Below, piece after piece: positions 1 to 6,999 of a stretch of DNA of 64,000 nucleotides (the first letter of the stretch is position 1; the number at the start of each line of letters is the position of its first letter). Where the stretch lies: NCBI RefSeq assembly GCF_009687865.1, contig NZ_BLAE01000048.1:27099-91098 (forward strand), read 5' to 3'. Origin of the DNA: Acrocarpospora macrocephala. Lineage in GTDB: Bacteria > Actinomycetota > Actinomycetes > Streptosporangiales > Streptosporangiaceae. The notes under the pieces are model-generated. The model was not told the origin of the DNA. It saw nothing but the letters and a program-made list of their open reading frames with translations, and did no database searches. A program made the translations under genes and the position numbers.

Positions 1-17
1 GGGGAAGGTCGCGCCAT
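1..17 (-). CDS. Start of an unidentified protein, cut by the window edge
   Basis: On the minus strand an ATG at 17-15 opens a frame reading MARPS before the window ends. It is preceded by AGGAG at a good Shine-Dalgarno distance, so a gene starts here and runs leftward out of view. It lies 73 bases downstream of the marR gene in the same direction. MarR regulators often precede the exporter or enzyme they control, but nothing in five codons identifies this product. Confidence 0.5.
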
Positions 18-26
18 AGCCGTCTC

Positions 27-44
27 CTGTTCAAGAGGGAACAG
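27..44. promoter_or_regulatory. Inverted repeat, possible operator
   Basis: CTGTTC and GAACAG form a perfect 6-bp inverted repeat with a 6-base spacer, just upstream of the gene starting at 17 and downstream of the MarR stop. A second, weaker GTTCCGTAAC element lies at 63-72. This fits an operator for the neighbouring MarR protein, or a short hairpin. The assignment is inferred from position and symmetry only. Confidence 0.35.
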
Positions 45-90
45 AAGCGACCGTAGCAGATAGTTCCGTAACAGACGATCCCTTGCGGAC

Positions 91-579
91 CTATTTCGTC
101 CGCTGGCGCGCCCTCCGTGCCGCCTGTGGCGCCTCGGCAGGAATGGCCAGATACCCGGCTACCAGGCGACTCATGGCCCGCAAGAGCACCTCACCCTCAC
201 CCTCCGGCAGCGCCTCCAGAACCGCCCGATGCACCCCGTCGACGATCTCCTGGCTCCGCCTCGCCACCTCGGCCCCCTTCTCGGTGACCGCGACGATCCT
301 GGCCCGCCGATCAGCACTGGACGGCCGCCGCTCGGCAAGCCCCGCCTCCTCCAAGGCGTCAACGGTGACCACCATCGTGGTCTTGTCCATATCCCCCAAC
401 TCGGCAAGCTGGATCTGCGTGCGCTCCTCCTCCAGAGCGTGAACCAGCACGCAGTGCATCCGCGCCGTCAACCCGATCTCGGCAAGCGCCGCCGCCATCC
501 GCGTCCTCAGCACATGACTGGTGTGATCCAGCAAGAACGACAGATCCGGCTCGGTACGAGCGGGCGCCATAGCGATCAT
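91..579 (-). CDS. MarR family transcriptional regulator
   Basis: A 162-residue protein of normal MarR length. The winged-helix region covers about residues 35-115: the recognition helix is around LGDMDKTTMVVTVDALEEAG and the wing carries the family pattern RRPSSADRRARIVAVTEKG. MarR proteins are dimeric repressors, often released by phenolic or oxidising ligands. It is read in the same direction as the SGNH hydrolase 16 bases upstream, so the two are probably co-transcribed. The palindrome in front of that gene (1455-1472) is a plausible autoregulatory site. The family is certain; ligand and targets are unknown. Confidence 0.9.
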   Translation of the reverse strand: MIAMAPARTEPDLSFLLDHTSHVLRTRMAAALAEIGLTARMHCVLVHALEEERTQIQLAELGDMDKTTMVVTVDALEEAGLAERRPSSADRRARIVAVTEKGAEVARRSQEIVDGVHRAVLEALPEGEGEVLLRAMSRLVAGYLAIPAEAPQAARRARQRTK

Positions 580-595
580 GCCACCATCCTACCAA

Positions 596-1402
596 CTAGT
601 CCCGTTCCGGATTATCTACAAGCACACCGGTTACGGGGAGCAGGTGGGGACGTTTGGCCGTGCGCCCGTCGCCGGAGGAGCGGCCTCGCAGGCGTCTGGC
701 GAGCCAAGGGCCGAGGAAGGTGGCGATCCAGCGCAGTTCGACGGCCGCGGTCTGCCAGCCGGTGGGGGTGGCCGCCGGTGGAGGCAGCGGGTGAGTCCAG
801 GAGTCGTCGCTCCCGGGGAGCTGGAGCGCGTGGGCGACGGCCGCCGCGATTCGCTGATGTCCGAGCGGGCTGGCGTGCAGACGGTCCAGAGTCCACAGTC
901 GCGGGTCGGTGACGACCGGATGATGAGAGGTCTCTGCGACGGCCACCCCGTGGCGGCGGGCCGCGTCGCGGATGCGCTGGTTGAGGACGGTGACGCGGGA
1001 GCTGATCGGGCGGGCGAGCGGGGTGATCCTCGCGACGTCGGGAAAAGTGACAGTGGCCACGCGGGCACCCTCGGCGGTGAGCGCGGCGAACATCGCCTCC
1101 AGATGGCCGCCCACCTCGTCGGCGTCGAACCGGGACCGGAGCAGGTCGTTGACCCCAGCGACGACGGTGGCCAGATCGGGACGTAAGGCGAGGGCAGGCC
1201 CGAGCTGCTCGGCATGAACTTGGGCGGCCACTCGCCCCCGCACAGCCAGATTGGCGTAGCGAAGACCGGGATTACGCACCGCAAGCTGTTCCGCGAGCCG
1301 ATCGGCCCATCCACGCAGCCCACTGATGTCGTCGCCATCACCGAGCCCCTCGGTCTGACTGTCACCCAGAGCGACGTAACGCAGGTACCCATCGTCGGGC
1401 AT
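596..1402 (-). CDS. SGNH/GDSL hydrolase family protein
   Basis: A 268-residue cytoplasmic SGNH hydrolase without a signal peptide. Block I is YVALGDSQTEG near residue 9, with the nucleophile Ser in GDSQ. Block III is GVNDLL near residue 85, and the His block appears as DRLHASPLGHQR near residue 175. The family hydrolyses esters or acyl groups; the substrate cannot be told. The extra ~70 residues at the C-terminus have no motif I recognise. The promoter and first codons are duplicated at 4163-4260. It probably forms an operon with the marR gene that follows. Confidence 0.88.
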   Translation of the reverse strand: MPDDGYLRYVALGDSQTEGLGDGDDISGLRGWADRLAEQLAVRNPGLRYANLAVRGRVAAQVHAEQLGPALALRPDLATVVAGVNDLLRSRFDADEVGGHLEAMFAALTAEGARVATVTFPDVARITPLARPISSRVTVLNQRIRDAARRHGVAVAETSHHPVVTDPRLWTLDRLHASPLGHQRIAAAVAHALQLPGSDDSWTHPLPPPAATPTGWQTAAVELRWIATFLGPWLARRLRGRSSGDGRTAKRPHLLPVTGVLVDNPERD

Positions 1403-1488
1403 GAGTCATCCGCCTTCCCGCGAGGACCACCCGCCATTTCCCGATAAACCACGATAGTCAATTATATGACTAATCACTTCCTTGACTA
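1371..1488. repeat. Imperfect direct repeat, copy A (SGNH promoter and 5' end)
   Basis: This segment matches 4163-4260. Both contain the first codons of an SGNH hydrolase read on the minus strand (MPDD, then YLRYVA), a shared stretch upstream of the start, and an almost identical ~35-base promoter region ending in CTTGACTA. Copy A has about 20 more bases between the start codon and the promoter block. Copy A drives the intact gene at 596-1402. Confidence 0.85.
1455..1472. promoter_or_regulatory. 18-bp palindromic operator candidate
   Basis: The sequence TAGTCAATTATATGACTA has perfect 6-bp arms around a 6-base AT centre. A further TTGACTA half-site follows 9 bases on. On the minus strand the centre reads TATAAT, a good -10 box for the SGNH/marR operon, so a repressor here would cover the promoter. 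The arms are conserved in the duplicate at 4227-4244 while the centre differs by one base, as expected for a protein-binding site. The downstream MarR protein is the likeliest ligand. Confidence 0.6.
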
Positions 1489-1501
1489 GGTGGGAGCCGG
1501 A

Positions 1502-1838
1502 ATGCGTGTGCTGACCTGGAACGTGTGGTGGCGCTTCGGGCCGTGAGTCGATCCCCGGCCAGGTGCTCCTCGACGCCTGGGAATACGCCGATCCGCTGGC
1601 ACCCACGGCCACCTGGGATCCCGCCAACCCCTACGCCGCCCGCACTTTCGAGCCCGCAGGTCGCATCGACTACATCCACGTCGGCCCGCCGGACCCCTCC
1701 GGCCTCGGCCGCGTCGTCAGCGTACGCCGCGCGGGCGACGCGCCGATCAAAGGAGTCTGGCCCTCCGACCACGCCGCCGTGGTCGCCGACCTGGCCTGCG
1801 ACGATCACTCCGCGACCGGCGACGGCGTCGAGGGCTGA
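1502..1838 (+). pseudogene. Endonuclease/exonuclease/phosphatase family protein, internally deleted
   Basis: The gene starts with MRVLTWNVWWRFGP, a typical EEP-family first strand (Asn near the metal site), after a GGGAG ribosome site, then meets a TGA at 1544-1546. From about 1551 a different frame encodes the C-terminal part of the same family: a VLLDAWEYADP-like segment, RIDYIHVG and GVWPSDHAAVVADL, which includes the conserved SDH catalytic motif. Roughly the middle 150 or more residues, including the expected GDFN block, are missing and the frames no longer join. This is a pseudogene made by a frame-disrupting internal deletion. Confidence 0.85.
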
Positions 1839-1931
1839 CGGGCATCGGAACGAAGGTCCCGTTAAGAGAGTTACGCAGGGCGGATAACCCCGCGACATTC
1901 GTTCGGATGCGGTCGGGTTCGGTAATCCGAA

Positions 1932-2396
1932 TCAGGTGCTTGTGTGCTTCTCCAGGGCGGCTTCGTAGGCGCGCATCGTGGCGACGATCGTCACTCGTTC
2001 AGCGGGCGTGAGCGTGGCCAGCACCTCGGTCCAGGCGGTGGCGCTGCCAGACAGCCACTCGGTGATCGGGGCCGCGTAGTCCGATGCGATCGCGACGATT
2101 CTGCGTCGCCGGTCGGCATCGTCCTCCTCCCGCGTCAGGATGCCGTGCCGGGACAGGTCGCCGACCATGAGGCTGACGGTGGTGGGCGCTACTTCCAGCC
2201 GATCGGCCAGCTGGCTCACCGTCAGCGGCCCGTCGTATTGCAGGTGGGCCAGCAGGGCGAGATGCCGGGGAGCGAGGTCCAGTCCACGCAGGGCGGCCGG
2301 GATCGGCAGGCGCTTTGCCCGTCCGACCAGCCGCGGCATCAAGAGCAGCATCGATCGGACTGCCTGTTCCGTCGTCATGGCGTCGCTGGTGATCAT
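1932..2396 (-). CDS. MarR family transcriptional regulator
   Basis: A 154-residue MarR protein starting at ATG 2396 behind AGGAG. The winged helix lies at residues ~45-115, with LTVSQLADRLEVAPTTVSLM as helix-turn-helix and a wing containing REEDDADRRRRIVAI. It is divergent from the tautomerase gene across 61 bases and probably controls it and itself. A much longer open frame extends upstream through the neighbours, but it overlaps their genes and has no family similarity. Confidence 0.88.
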   Translation of the reverse strand: MITSDAMTTEQAVRSMLLLMPRLVGRAKRLPIPAALRGLDLAPRHLALLAHLQYDGPLTVSQLADRLEVAPTTVSLMVGDLSRHGILTREEDDADRRRRIVAIASDYAAPITEWLSGSATAWTEVLATLTPAERVTIVATMRAYEAALEKHTST

Positions 2397-2457
2397 CTCT
2401 CCACTCCTGTTACCTTTATAAGCAAATCCTTTTTGGGAACAAATGGAGATCTCGACT

Positions 2458-2841
2458 ATGCCACATCTGATCGCACGTGTGCCCGAGGCGCGACTGGCCG
2501 GCCACGAGCCGGCACTGATCACCGCCCTGACCGATGCCGTCGTCCAGGTGTACGGCGAGTGGGCTCGCGACCTGGTGGTCGTCCATCTCGACGGCATACC
2601 GCGGGGACGCTGGGGCATCGGCGGACGGGCCGTCGATGACGCCGCGCCCGCGATCACGTTCGGCATCCGCGAGGCAGCCCTGACCCGTCCCGACGGCAAG
2701 GAGATCGCGGCACGGCTCGTCGCCGGGCTGACCGACGCGGTAGCCGGTGTACTTGGCGAGCAGACACGCAGCGGTACCAGCGTCGAACTCGTCGCCACTC
2801 CTGAAGGCCGCACCAGCCTCGGAGGCACCATCTCCGAATAG
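2458..2841 (+). CDS. Tautomerase family protein
   Basis: A 127-residue protein starting MPHLIARVPEARLAG. The tautomerase superfamily (4-oxalocrotonate tautomerase, MIF) uses the proline exposed after removal of the initiator Met as catalytic base, so the start at 2458, which puts Pro next to Met, is preferred over an ATG 15 bases upstream. GGAG lies about 9 bases before 2458. The length suits a single long-form subunit. It is divergent from a marR gene, a common arrangement for small detoxification enzymes. The substrate is unknown. Confidence 0.8.
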   Translation: MPHLIARVPEARLAGHEPALITALTDAVVQVYGEWARDLVVVHLDGIPRGRWGIGGRAVDDAAPAITFGIREAALTRPDGKEIAARLVAGLTDAVAGVLGEQTRSGTSVELVATPEGRTSLGGTISE

Positions 2842-3080
2842 CTGGCCGACCGTATCCATCGCACTCCAGGGCCCCGGACTGGTGCGCTGATTCGCCTACG
2901 ACCGGTCGAGAACCCGCAGGTCAGCGAGATGAGCCAGTCGGAAGTCCGCGATCGCGAGCCAAGCCAGGCTTCACCGTCCGCACGTACGGAGACACGGCCA
3001 CCAGCGTAGAGACATGATCGGTTTAATGCGCACTTTTCGTCGTTCCCGGCGGGAAACCACAAGGCCAGCGCCCGCTGTAC

Positions 3081-3578
3081 GTGCGGATCGCCAACGACAT
3101 CGAGACGCTGATCCATAGAGGGAAACTGGTTCCCGGGGACCGGATCGGCAGCCAGACCGAACTGGCCCAGCAATACAGCGTCTCGATCACGACCTCGCGG
3201 AAGGCGCATGAGGCGTTGCGGACGCGGGGGCTGGCGCACACGGTGGCGGGGGCGGGCACGTTCGTCGGGCCGGAGGACACCACACCCGCCCCGCATGTGA
3301 TGCCGGCGTATCTGGTGATCGCCGATGAACTGGCCACCCGGATCCGGGCCGGGGACATCCCGGCGGGCCGCCAGATCCCGAGCCGGAGACTGCTCGCCAA
3401 GCGATTCCAGACCAGCCTGGTCACGGCGGGGGAAGCCACAGCCGTCCTGCGGGAGAAGGGCTGGGTGTACACCGTCGCGGACACCGGGAGCTTCGTCACC
3501 CCGGCGGAGAGGTGGCCTTCCGAGCAGGAATGGCAAACGACGATCGCTCGTCATCGGGGCCGCAGAGAGGAGAGGTAA
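3081..3578 (+). CDS. GntR family regulator with two winged-helix domains
   Basis: A 165-residue protein with two tandem GntR-type winged helices. The first is at ~1-62 (GDRIGSQTELAQQYSVS, then ALRTRGLAHTV) and the second at ~75-148 (GRQIPSRRLLAKRFQTS, then VLREKGWVYTV). There is no ligand domain. The same frame continues upstream with a family-like PLYVRIANDI before a stop at 3024, but no ATG or GTG lies there, so GTG 3081 is the only usable start and the N-terminus may be damaged. The 3' end overlaps the convergent gene at 3551-3733 by 28 bases. Confidence 0.7.
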   Translation: MRIANDIETLIHRGKLVPGDRIGSQTELAQQYSVSITTSRKAHEALRTRGLAHTVAGAGTFVGPEDTTPAPHVMPAYLVIADELATRIRAGDIPAGRQIPSRRLLAKRFQTSLVTAGEATAVLREKGWVYTVADTGSFVTPAERWPSEQEWQTTIARHRGRREER

Positions 3579-3733
3579 CCCCAGACGAGCATGTTCCCGG
3601 TGCCGAGGCTTCGGCCGTTTTCCGGGGTCATGCGCAGGACCTCGTAGATTTCCAGCAGGATGTCGATCTCAGCGTCGGACAGGTCCGCTAGCTGCGCCTC
3701 GGCGACGGGACTGCCTATGCGGATGACGTACAC
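3551..3733 (-). CDS. RelE/ParE-like toxin, probably C-terminally truncated
   Basis: A 60-residue protein that begins like RelE/ParE toxins: MYVIRIGSPVAEAQLADL, a helical hairpin, then GTGNMLVWGY, which resembles the central beta-strand of the family. Usual members run to ~85-95 residues and end with further strands carrying catalytic residues; here the frame stops after YLSSLRPR, where it runs into the 3' end of the gntR gene. The GTG start directly follows the stop of the upstream gene, so translation is coupled. I infer a toxin remnant, likely inactive. The family call rests on pattern only. Confidence 0.5.
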   Translation of the reverse strand: MYVIRIGSPVAEAQLADLSDAEIDILLEIYEVLRMTPENGRSLGTGNMLVWGYLSSLRPR

Positions 3734-4042
3734 CTACAGCTGGACTCCCCGCCGGGCCAGAACCTCGGCCAGCGTCGGGCCCTTTGGGCGCCTGCCTGAC
3801 TGGATCTGGTCCGCTTCATGGTGCATCAGCTGCCAGTCGTCCCGGTTCTGGGCGCGTGTGGCAATGCGCCACCACCCGGACAGGAAGCTGTCCAGCGCGG
3901 CCAGGTCGACAACGTCGGCGTGGGTGATCGCCTCTAGTTCGGCGTCGAACGCGGCAAAGTTGGCGGCGGGCAGCGCGGCGCGCACGGCGGTGAACGTGCG
4001 CTCGATCTCACGGTGGTGACCTTCATGCCGTTGGATGGTCAT
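3734..4042 (-). CDS. DUF6247-like protein, possible antitoxin partner
   Basis: A 102-residue, acidic, mostly helical protein containing FAAFDAELEAITHADVVDLA and FLSGWWRIA, a pattern I associate with actinobacterial DUF6247 proteins. No DNA-binding motif is obvious. It sits directly upstream of the RelE-like gene, with its TAG stop touching that gene's GTG start, the usual antitoxin-first layout. The antitoxin role is inferred from this position and not shown for the family. Confidence 0.55.
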   Translation of the reverse strand: MTIQRHEGHHREIERTFTAVRAALPAANFAAFDAELEAITHADVVDLAALDSFLSGWWRIATRAQNRDDWQLMHHEADQIQSGRRPKGPTLAEVLARRGVQL

Positions 4043-4162
4043 GACGACGCCTCACCTCCTGCCTAACACCAGCGTTTTCCCAGCTTACTGGGCCGGACAC
4101 GGACAGGAACGGGAAAGGCAGCTGCTAACGGGACTGCAGACTTCCGATAGACGCTGGCTTCG

Positions 4163-4260
4163 GCGACGTAGCGCAGGTACTCATCGTCGGGCATGAGCCA
4201 TCCGCCTTCCCGCGAAATCGAGAGGATAGTCAATTTTATGACTAATCACTTCCTTGACTA
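4163..4260. repeat. Imperfect direct repeat, copy B (orphan SGNH promoter and 5' end)
   Basis: A second copy of the SGNH promoter and first codons (compare 1371-1488). On the minus strand it encodes MPDDEYLRYVAE and then departs from the gene into unrelated residues (ASVYRK), so no hydrolase follows. The palindrome is present at 4227-4244 as TAGTCAATTTTATGACTA. The right border lies inside the last codons of the response regulator gene (4242-4913), whose final residues come from the repeat. This looks like a recombination scar. Confidence 0.8.
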
Positions 4261-4913
4261 TAGAGGTAGGCCAGGACGGCGAGCACTCGGCGGTGGTCGT
4301 CGCCGCCCGGTGTGAGGTCGAGTTTGAGGAAGATGCCGCCGATGTGCTTGGCCACCGCGGCTTCGGTGACGAAGAGGCCGCGGGAGATGGCGGCATTGGT
4401 CTTACCCTGGGCCATCAGTTCGAGCACCTCGCGTTCCCGCTGGGTGAGGCGTTGCAGCGGGTTCTCGCGACGGCGCAGCAACTGCCGTACGACCTCCGGA
4501 TCGACGACCGTGCCGCCGCCGGCGACCCGGACCAGCGCCTCGGCGAACTCGCGGGCGTTTCCGACGCGGTCCTTGAGCAGGTAGCCGACCGCTCGTCCGT
4601 CGCCGGAGTTGAGCAGTTCGGCGGCGTAGGTGTGCTGCACGTACTGGCTGAGCACGAGCACGGGCAGTCCGGGGTGCTCGGCGCGGAGTTCGACGGCGGC
4701 GCGCAGCCCGTCGTCGGTCATGTCCGGCGGCATCCGTACATCGGTGACCAGGGCGTCGGGGGTGAGATCGCGCACGGCCGCCCGCAGCGCGGGTGCGTCG
4801 CGGACCGCCGCGGCCACCCGGTGGCCGAAGCGTTCGAGCAGGGTGACCAGGCCCTCGCGGAGCAGGGCGTCGTCCTCGGCGAGGACGACGGTCAGGGGCC
4901 GGTCGAGGTGCAT
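4242..4913 (-). CDS. LuxR/NarL-type response regulator
   Basis: A 223-residue response regulator. The receiver domain covers ~8-125, with acidic pair EDD, phospho-acceptor Asp in ALVTDVRMPP and switch Lys in YLLKD. The NarL-type helix-turn-helix covers ~150-210 (LTQREREVLELMAQGKTNAA, then VTEAAVAKHIGGIFLKL). Its start overlaps the 3' end of the histidine kinase gene by 22 bases. The last residues, YSQGSD, are encoded by repeat copy B, so the natural C-terminus has been replaced, probably harmlessly. The likely target is the palindrome at 6184-6201 controlling the divergent ABC exporter. Confidence 0.88.
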   Translation of the reverse strand: MHLDRPLTVVLAEDDALLREGLVTLLERFGHRVAAAVRDAPALRAAVRDLTPDALVTDVRMPPDMTDDGLRAAVELRAEHPGLPVLVLSQYVQHTYAAELLNSGDGRAVGYLLKDRVGNAREFAEALVRVAGGGTVVDPEVVRQLLRRRENPLQRLTQREREVLELMAQGKTNAAISRGLFVTEAAVAKHIGGIFLKLDLTPGGDDHRRVLAVLAYLYSQGSD

Positions 4914-6148
4914 GGGATCTCCACGGTGAGCGCGGTGGGTCCGCCGGGCGGGCTGGTGAGCTCCAGCGTGCCCTCCAGTACGGCGATGCGGTCGGCGAGT
5001 CCGGTCAGCCCGGTGCCGGCGGCCAGGTCGGCGCCGCCTGTCCCGTCGTCGCGGACCCGCACGGTGAGAACTCCCGCCTCATGCCGTGCGCGCAGGCAGC
5101 CACGGGAGGCGTTGCTGTGCTTGGCGACGTTCGCCAGCGCCTCGCTCACCACGAAGTACGCGGCGGTCTCCACCGGCTGGGGGAGTCTTCCCGGCAGGGA
5201 GACGTCCACGTCGACGGGGATCGGGGAGCGCGCGGCCAGGTCCTCCACGGCGGCGGCCAGGCCCCGGTCGGTGAGCACCTGGGGGTGGATGCCGTGGATC
5301 AGTCCCCGGATCTCGGTCATGGCGAGGCCGGCCAGCTCCTGCGCCTTGGCGACCTGGGCGGCGGCCGGGCCGTCCTCGGGCAGGTCGAGCTGGGCGAGGC
5401 CCAGCGCCATGGTGAGGGCGGTGATCCGCTGCTGCGCCCCGTCGTGCAGGTCACGTTCGATGCGGCGGCGCTCGGCTTCGAAGGCCGCGACGAGCCGGGC
5501 GCGGGAGCTGGTCAGCTCCTGGACGCGGCGCTGCAGCCCGCTCGGCTGCGGAGCGATCAGGGCCCGCGTGATCATTGTCCTGGCGCCGGCGTACGCGCAG
5601 GCCATGAGCCCGCCCGCGCCGAGCAGGACGACGCCGACCGGGAAGAGCAGCAGCGCGAGCAGCCACGTCTCGTCCGTGAACCACACCCACGCCACGGAGG
5701 TCAGGCACAGCATCGGCAGCCCGGCCAGGATGAGCCCCGCAACGAGGTCCACGCCCCACAGGGCCGAGCCGAACAGCACCGCGTAGGCAAGCTCGCGCCA
5801 GGTCGCCGGGTCGATGAACCGCGCGGCGAGCCGGCCGGTGAGCGAGTCCGCGTCCGCGCGGCGGTAGCCGGCCTGGGCGGGGTCGAAGTCCACCAGGCGC
5901 AACCTGCGCCGCTCGAACCTGGCCACCGGCCTGCTCACATACACGAGGAACAGCACAAGCATGACGATCAAGTACGGCGCCGTGGTCGTCACGGCGACCA
6001 CCACCAGCGTCAGCAGCCCCAGGAGGAGGGCGCCGATGAGCGCCCCGGACATCGCGTAGCCGAACGAGCGCCAGGGCCACGACGTGCGAAGCAGCCGCAG
6101 CGGCGGCTGGCTCATCGCCTCCCAGGCGTTAGCAGGGCTGACGTCCAT
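4892..6148 (-). CDS. NarL-family sensor histidine kinase
   Basis: A 418-residue membrane kinase. Two hydrophobic hairpins lie at about 35-70 and 115-185. The HisKA_3 dimerisation helix has the phospho-accepting His in RRRIERDLHDGAQQRITAL near residue 240. The HATPase domain shows the N box SEALANVAKHSNAS and a glycine-rich DDGTGGADLAAGTGL segment. There is no large extracellular domain, so it probably senses the membrane or the partner transporter. An alternative start is ATG 6115. It is divergent from the ABC transporter genes at 6259-8945. Confidence 0.88.
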   Translation of the reverse strand: MDVSPANAWEAMSQPPLRLLRTSWPWRSFGYAMSGALIGALLLGLLTLVVVAVTTTAPYLIVMLVLFLVYVSRPVARFERRRLRLVDFDPAQAGYRRADADSLTGRLAARFIDPATWRELAYAVLFGSALWGVDLVAGLILAGLPMLCLTSVAWVWFTDETWLLALLLFPVGVVLLGAGGLMACAYAGARTMITRALIAPQPSGLQRRVQELTSSRARLVAAFEAERRRIERDLHDGAQQRITALTMALGLAQLDLPEDGPAAAQVAKAQELAGLAMTEIRGLIHGIHPQVLTDRGLAAAVEDLAARSPIPVDVDVSLPGRLPQPVETAAYFVVSEALANVAKHSNASRGCLRARHEAGVLTVRVRDDGTGGADLAAGTGLTGLADRIAVLEGTLELTSPPGGPTALTVEIPCTSTGP

Positions 6149-6183
6149 GCGACCGAACCTAACCCGCGCCGCGCCGCCGCGGC

Positions 6184-6201
6184 GGTAGAGAAATCTCTAC
6201 C
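6184..6201. promoter_or_regulatory. 18-bp palindrome between divergent TCS and ABC genes
   Basis: GGTAGAGAAATCTCTACC is an inverted repeat with perfect 8-bp arms and a 2-base centre, in the 110-base space between the histidine kinase start and the ABC ATPase start. NarL-type regulators bind such inverted repeats as dimers. The position suggests control of the exporter, and possibly of the two-component genes, by the response regulator at 4242-4913. Confidence 0.6.
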
Positions 6202-6258
6202 TTCCCTCTCACTCCAGCACCAATGACCGGGTTCCCCGCCGGCGCCCATCGTGGCGGC

Positions 6259-6999
6259 ATGACCGCTATCCCCGACACCGCCCTGCGCCTGCGCGATCTG
6301 CGCAAGGAATACCGCATGGGCAAGCAGACCGTGACCGCCCTCGACGGCGTCACTCTCGATCTCCCCCGCGGCAGCTTCACCGCGGTGATGGGCCCGTCCG
6401 GCTCCGGCAAGTCCACGCTGCTGCACTGCGCGGCCGGGCTCGACCGGCCGGATTCCGGCACGGTGGAGCTGGCCGGCACGCCGCTGGGCGGGCTGAGCGA
6501 GCGGGCGCTGACCAAGCTGCGCCGGGGCCGGGCCGGCTTCGTCTTCCAGGCCTTCAACCTCCTTCCCTCCCTCACCGCCGCGCAGAACGTCTCGCTGCCA
6601 CTCCGGCTGGCCCGCCGGCGGCCGGCGCTCGCCCAGGTGGCGCGGGCCCTGGCCGCCGTGGGGCTGGCCGAGCGGGCCAGGCACCGGCCCGCCGAGCTGT
6701 CCGGCGGGCAGCAGCAGCGCGTCGCCGTCGCGCGGGCGCTGGTCACCTCACCCGACGTGCTGTTCGCCGACGAGCCGACCGGCGCCCTCGACACCAAGAG
6801 CTCCCACCAGGTCATGGGGCTGCTGCGGCAGCTGGTCGACGAGCACGGCCAGACCGTCGTCATGGTCACCCACGATCCGGTGGTGGCGGCGTGGGCGGAC
6901 CGCGTGGTCTTCCTGCGCGACGGCCGCCTCGCCGGTCAGCTGGACCGGCCCACCCCCGAAACCGTGGCCAACCGCCTCGCCCACCTGGAAGACGCCTGA
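6259..6999 (+). CDS. ABC transporter ATP-binding protein (MacB/LolD type)
   Basis: A 246-residue ATPase with Walker A GPSGSGKST near 45, Q loop VFQAFNLLPS, signature LSGGQQQRVAVARAL, Walker B VLFADEPTGALD and the H-loop His in VMVTHDP. The extended signature and FQAFNLLP are typical of MacB/LolD/FtsE-type ATPases that pair with FtsX-like permeases. ATG 6259 matches the usual family N-terminus; another in-frame ATG at 6223 would add 12 residues. It overlaps the permease start by one base (TGATG). Confidence 0.92.
   Translation: MTAIPDTALRLRDLRKEYRMGKQTVTALDGVTLDLPRGSFTAVMGPSGSGKSTLLHCAAGLDRPDSGTVELAGTPLGGLSERALTKLRRGRAGFVFQAFNLLPSLTAAQNVSLPLRLARRRPALAQVARALAAVGLAERARHRPAELSGGQQQRVAVARALVTSPDVLFADEPTGALDTKSSHQVMGLLRQLVDEHGQTVVMVTHDPVVAAWADRVVFLRDGRLAGQLDRPTPETVANRLAHLEDA

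Noticed and set aside
2842..3080. Possible gene tail on the minus strand (a short frame reading WLAIADFRLAHLADLRVLDR)
   Set aside because: About 20 residues only, with no start or family; noted as possible debris in the rearranged zone but not supported as a feature.
1932..3554. A 540-codon open frame on the minus strand covering the marR gene and much upstream sequence
   Set aside because: Only the last 154 residues look like a protein (MarR); the rest is antisense to the tautomerase and gntR genes and has no similarity or codon bias.
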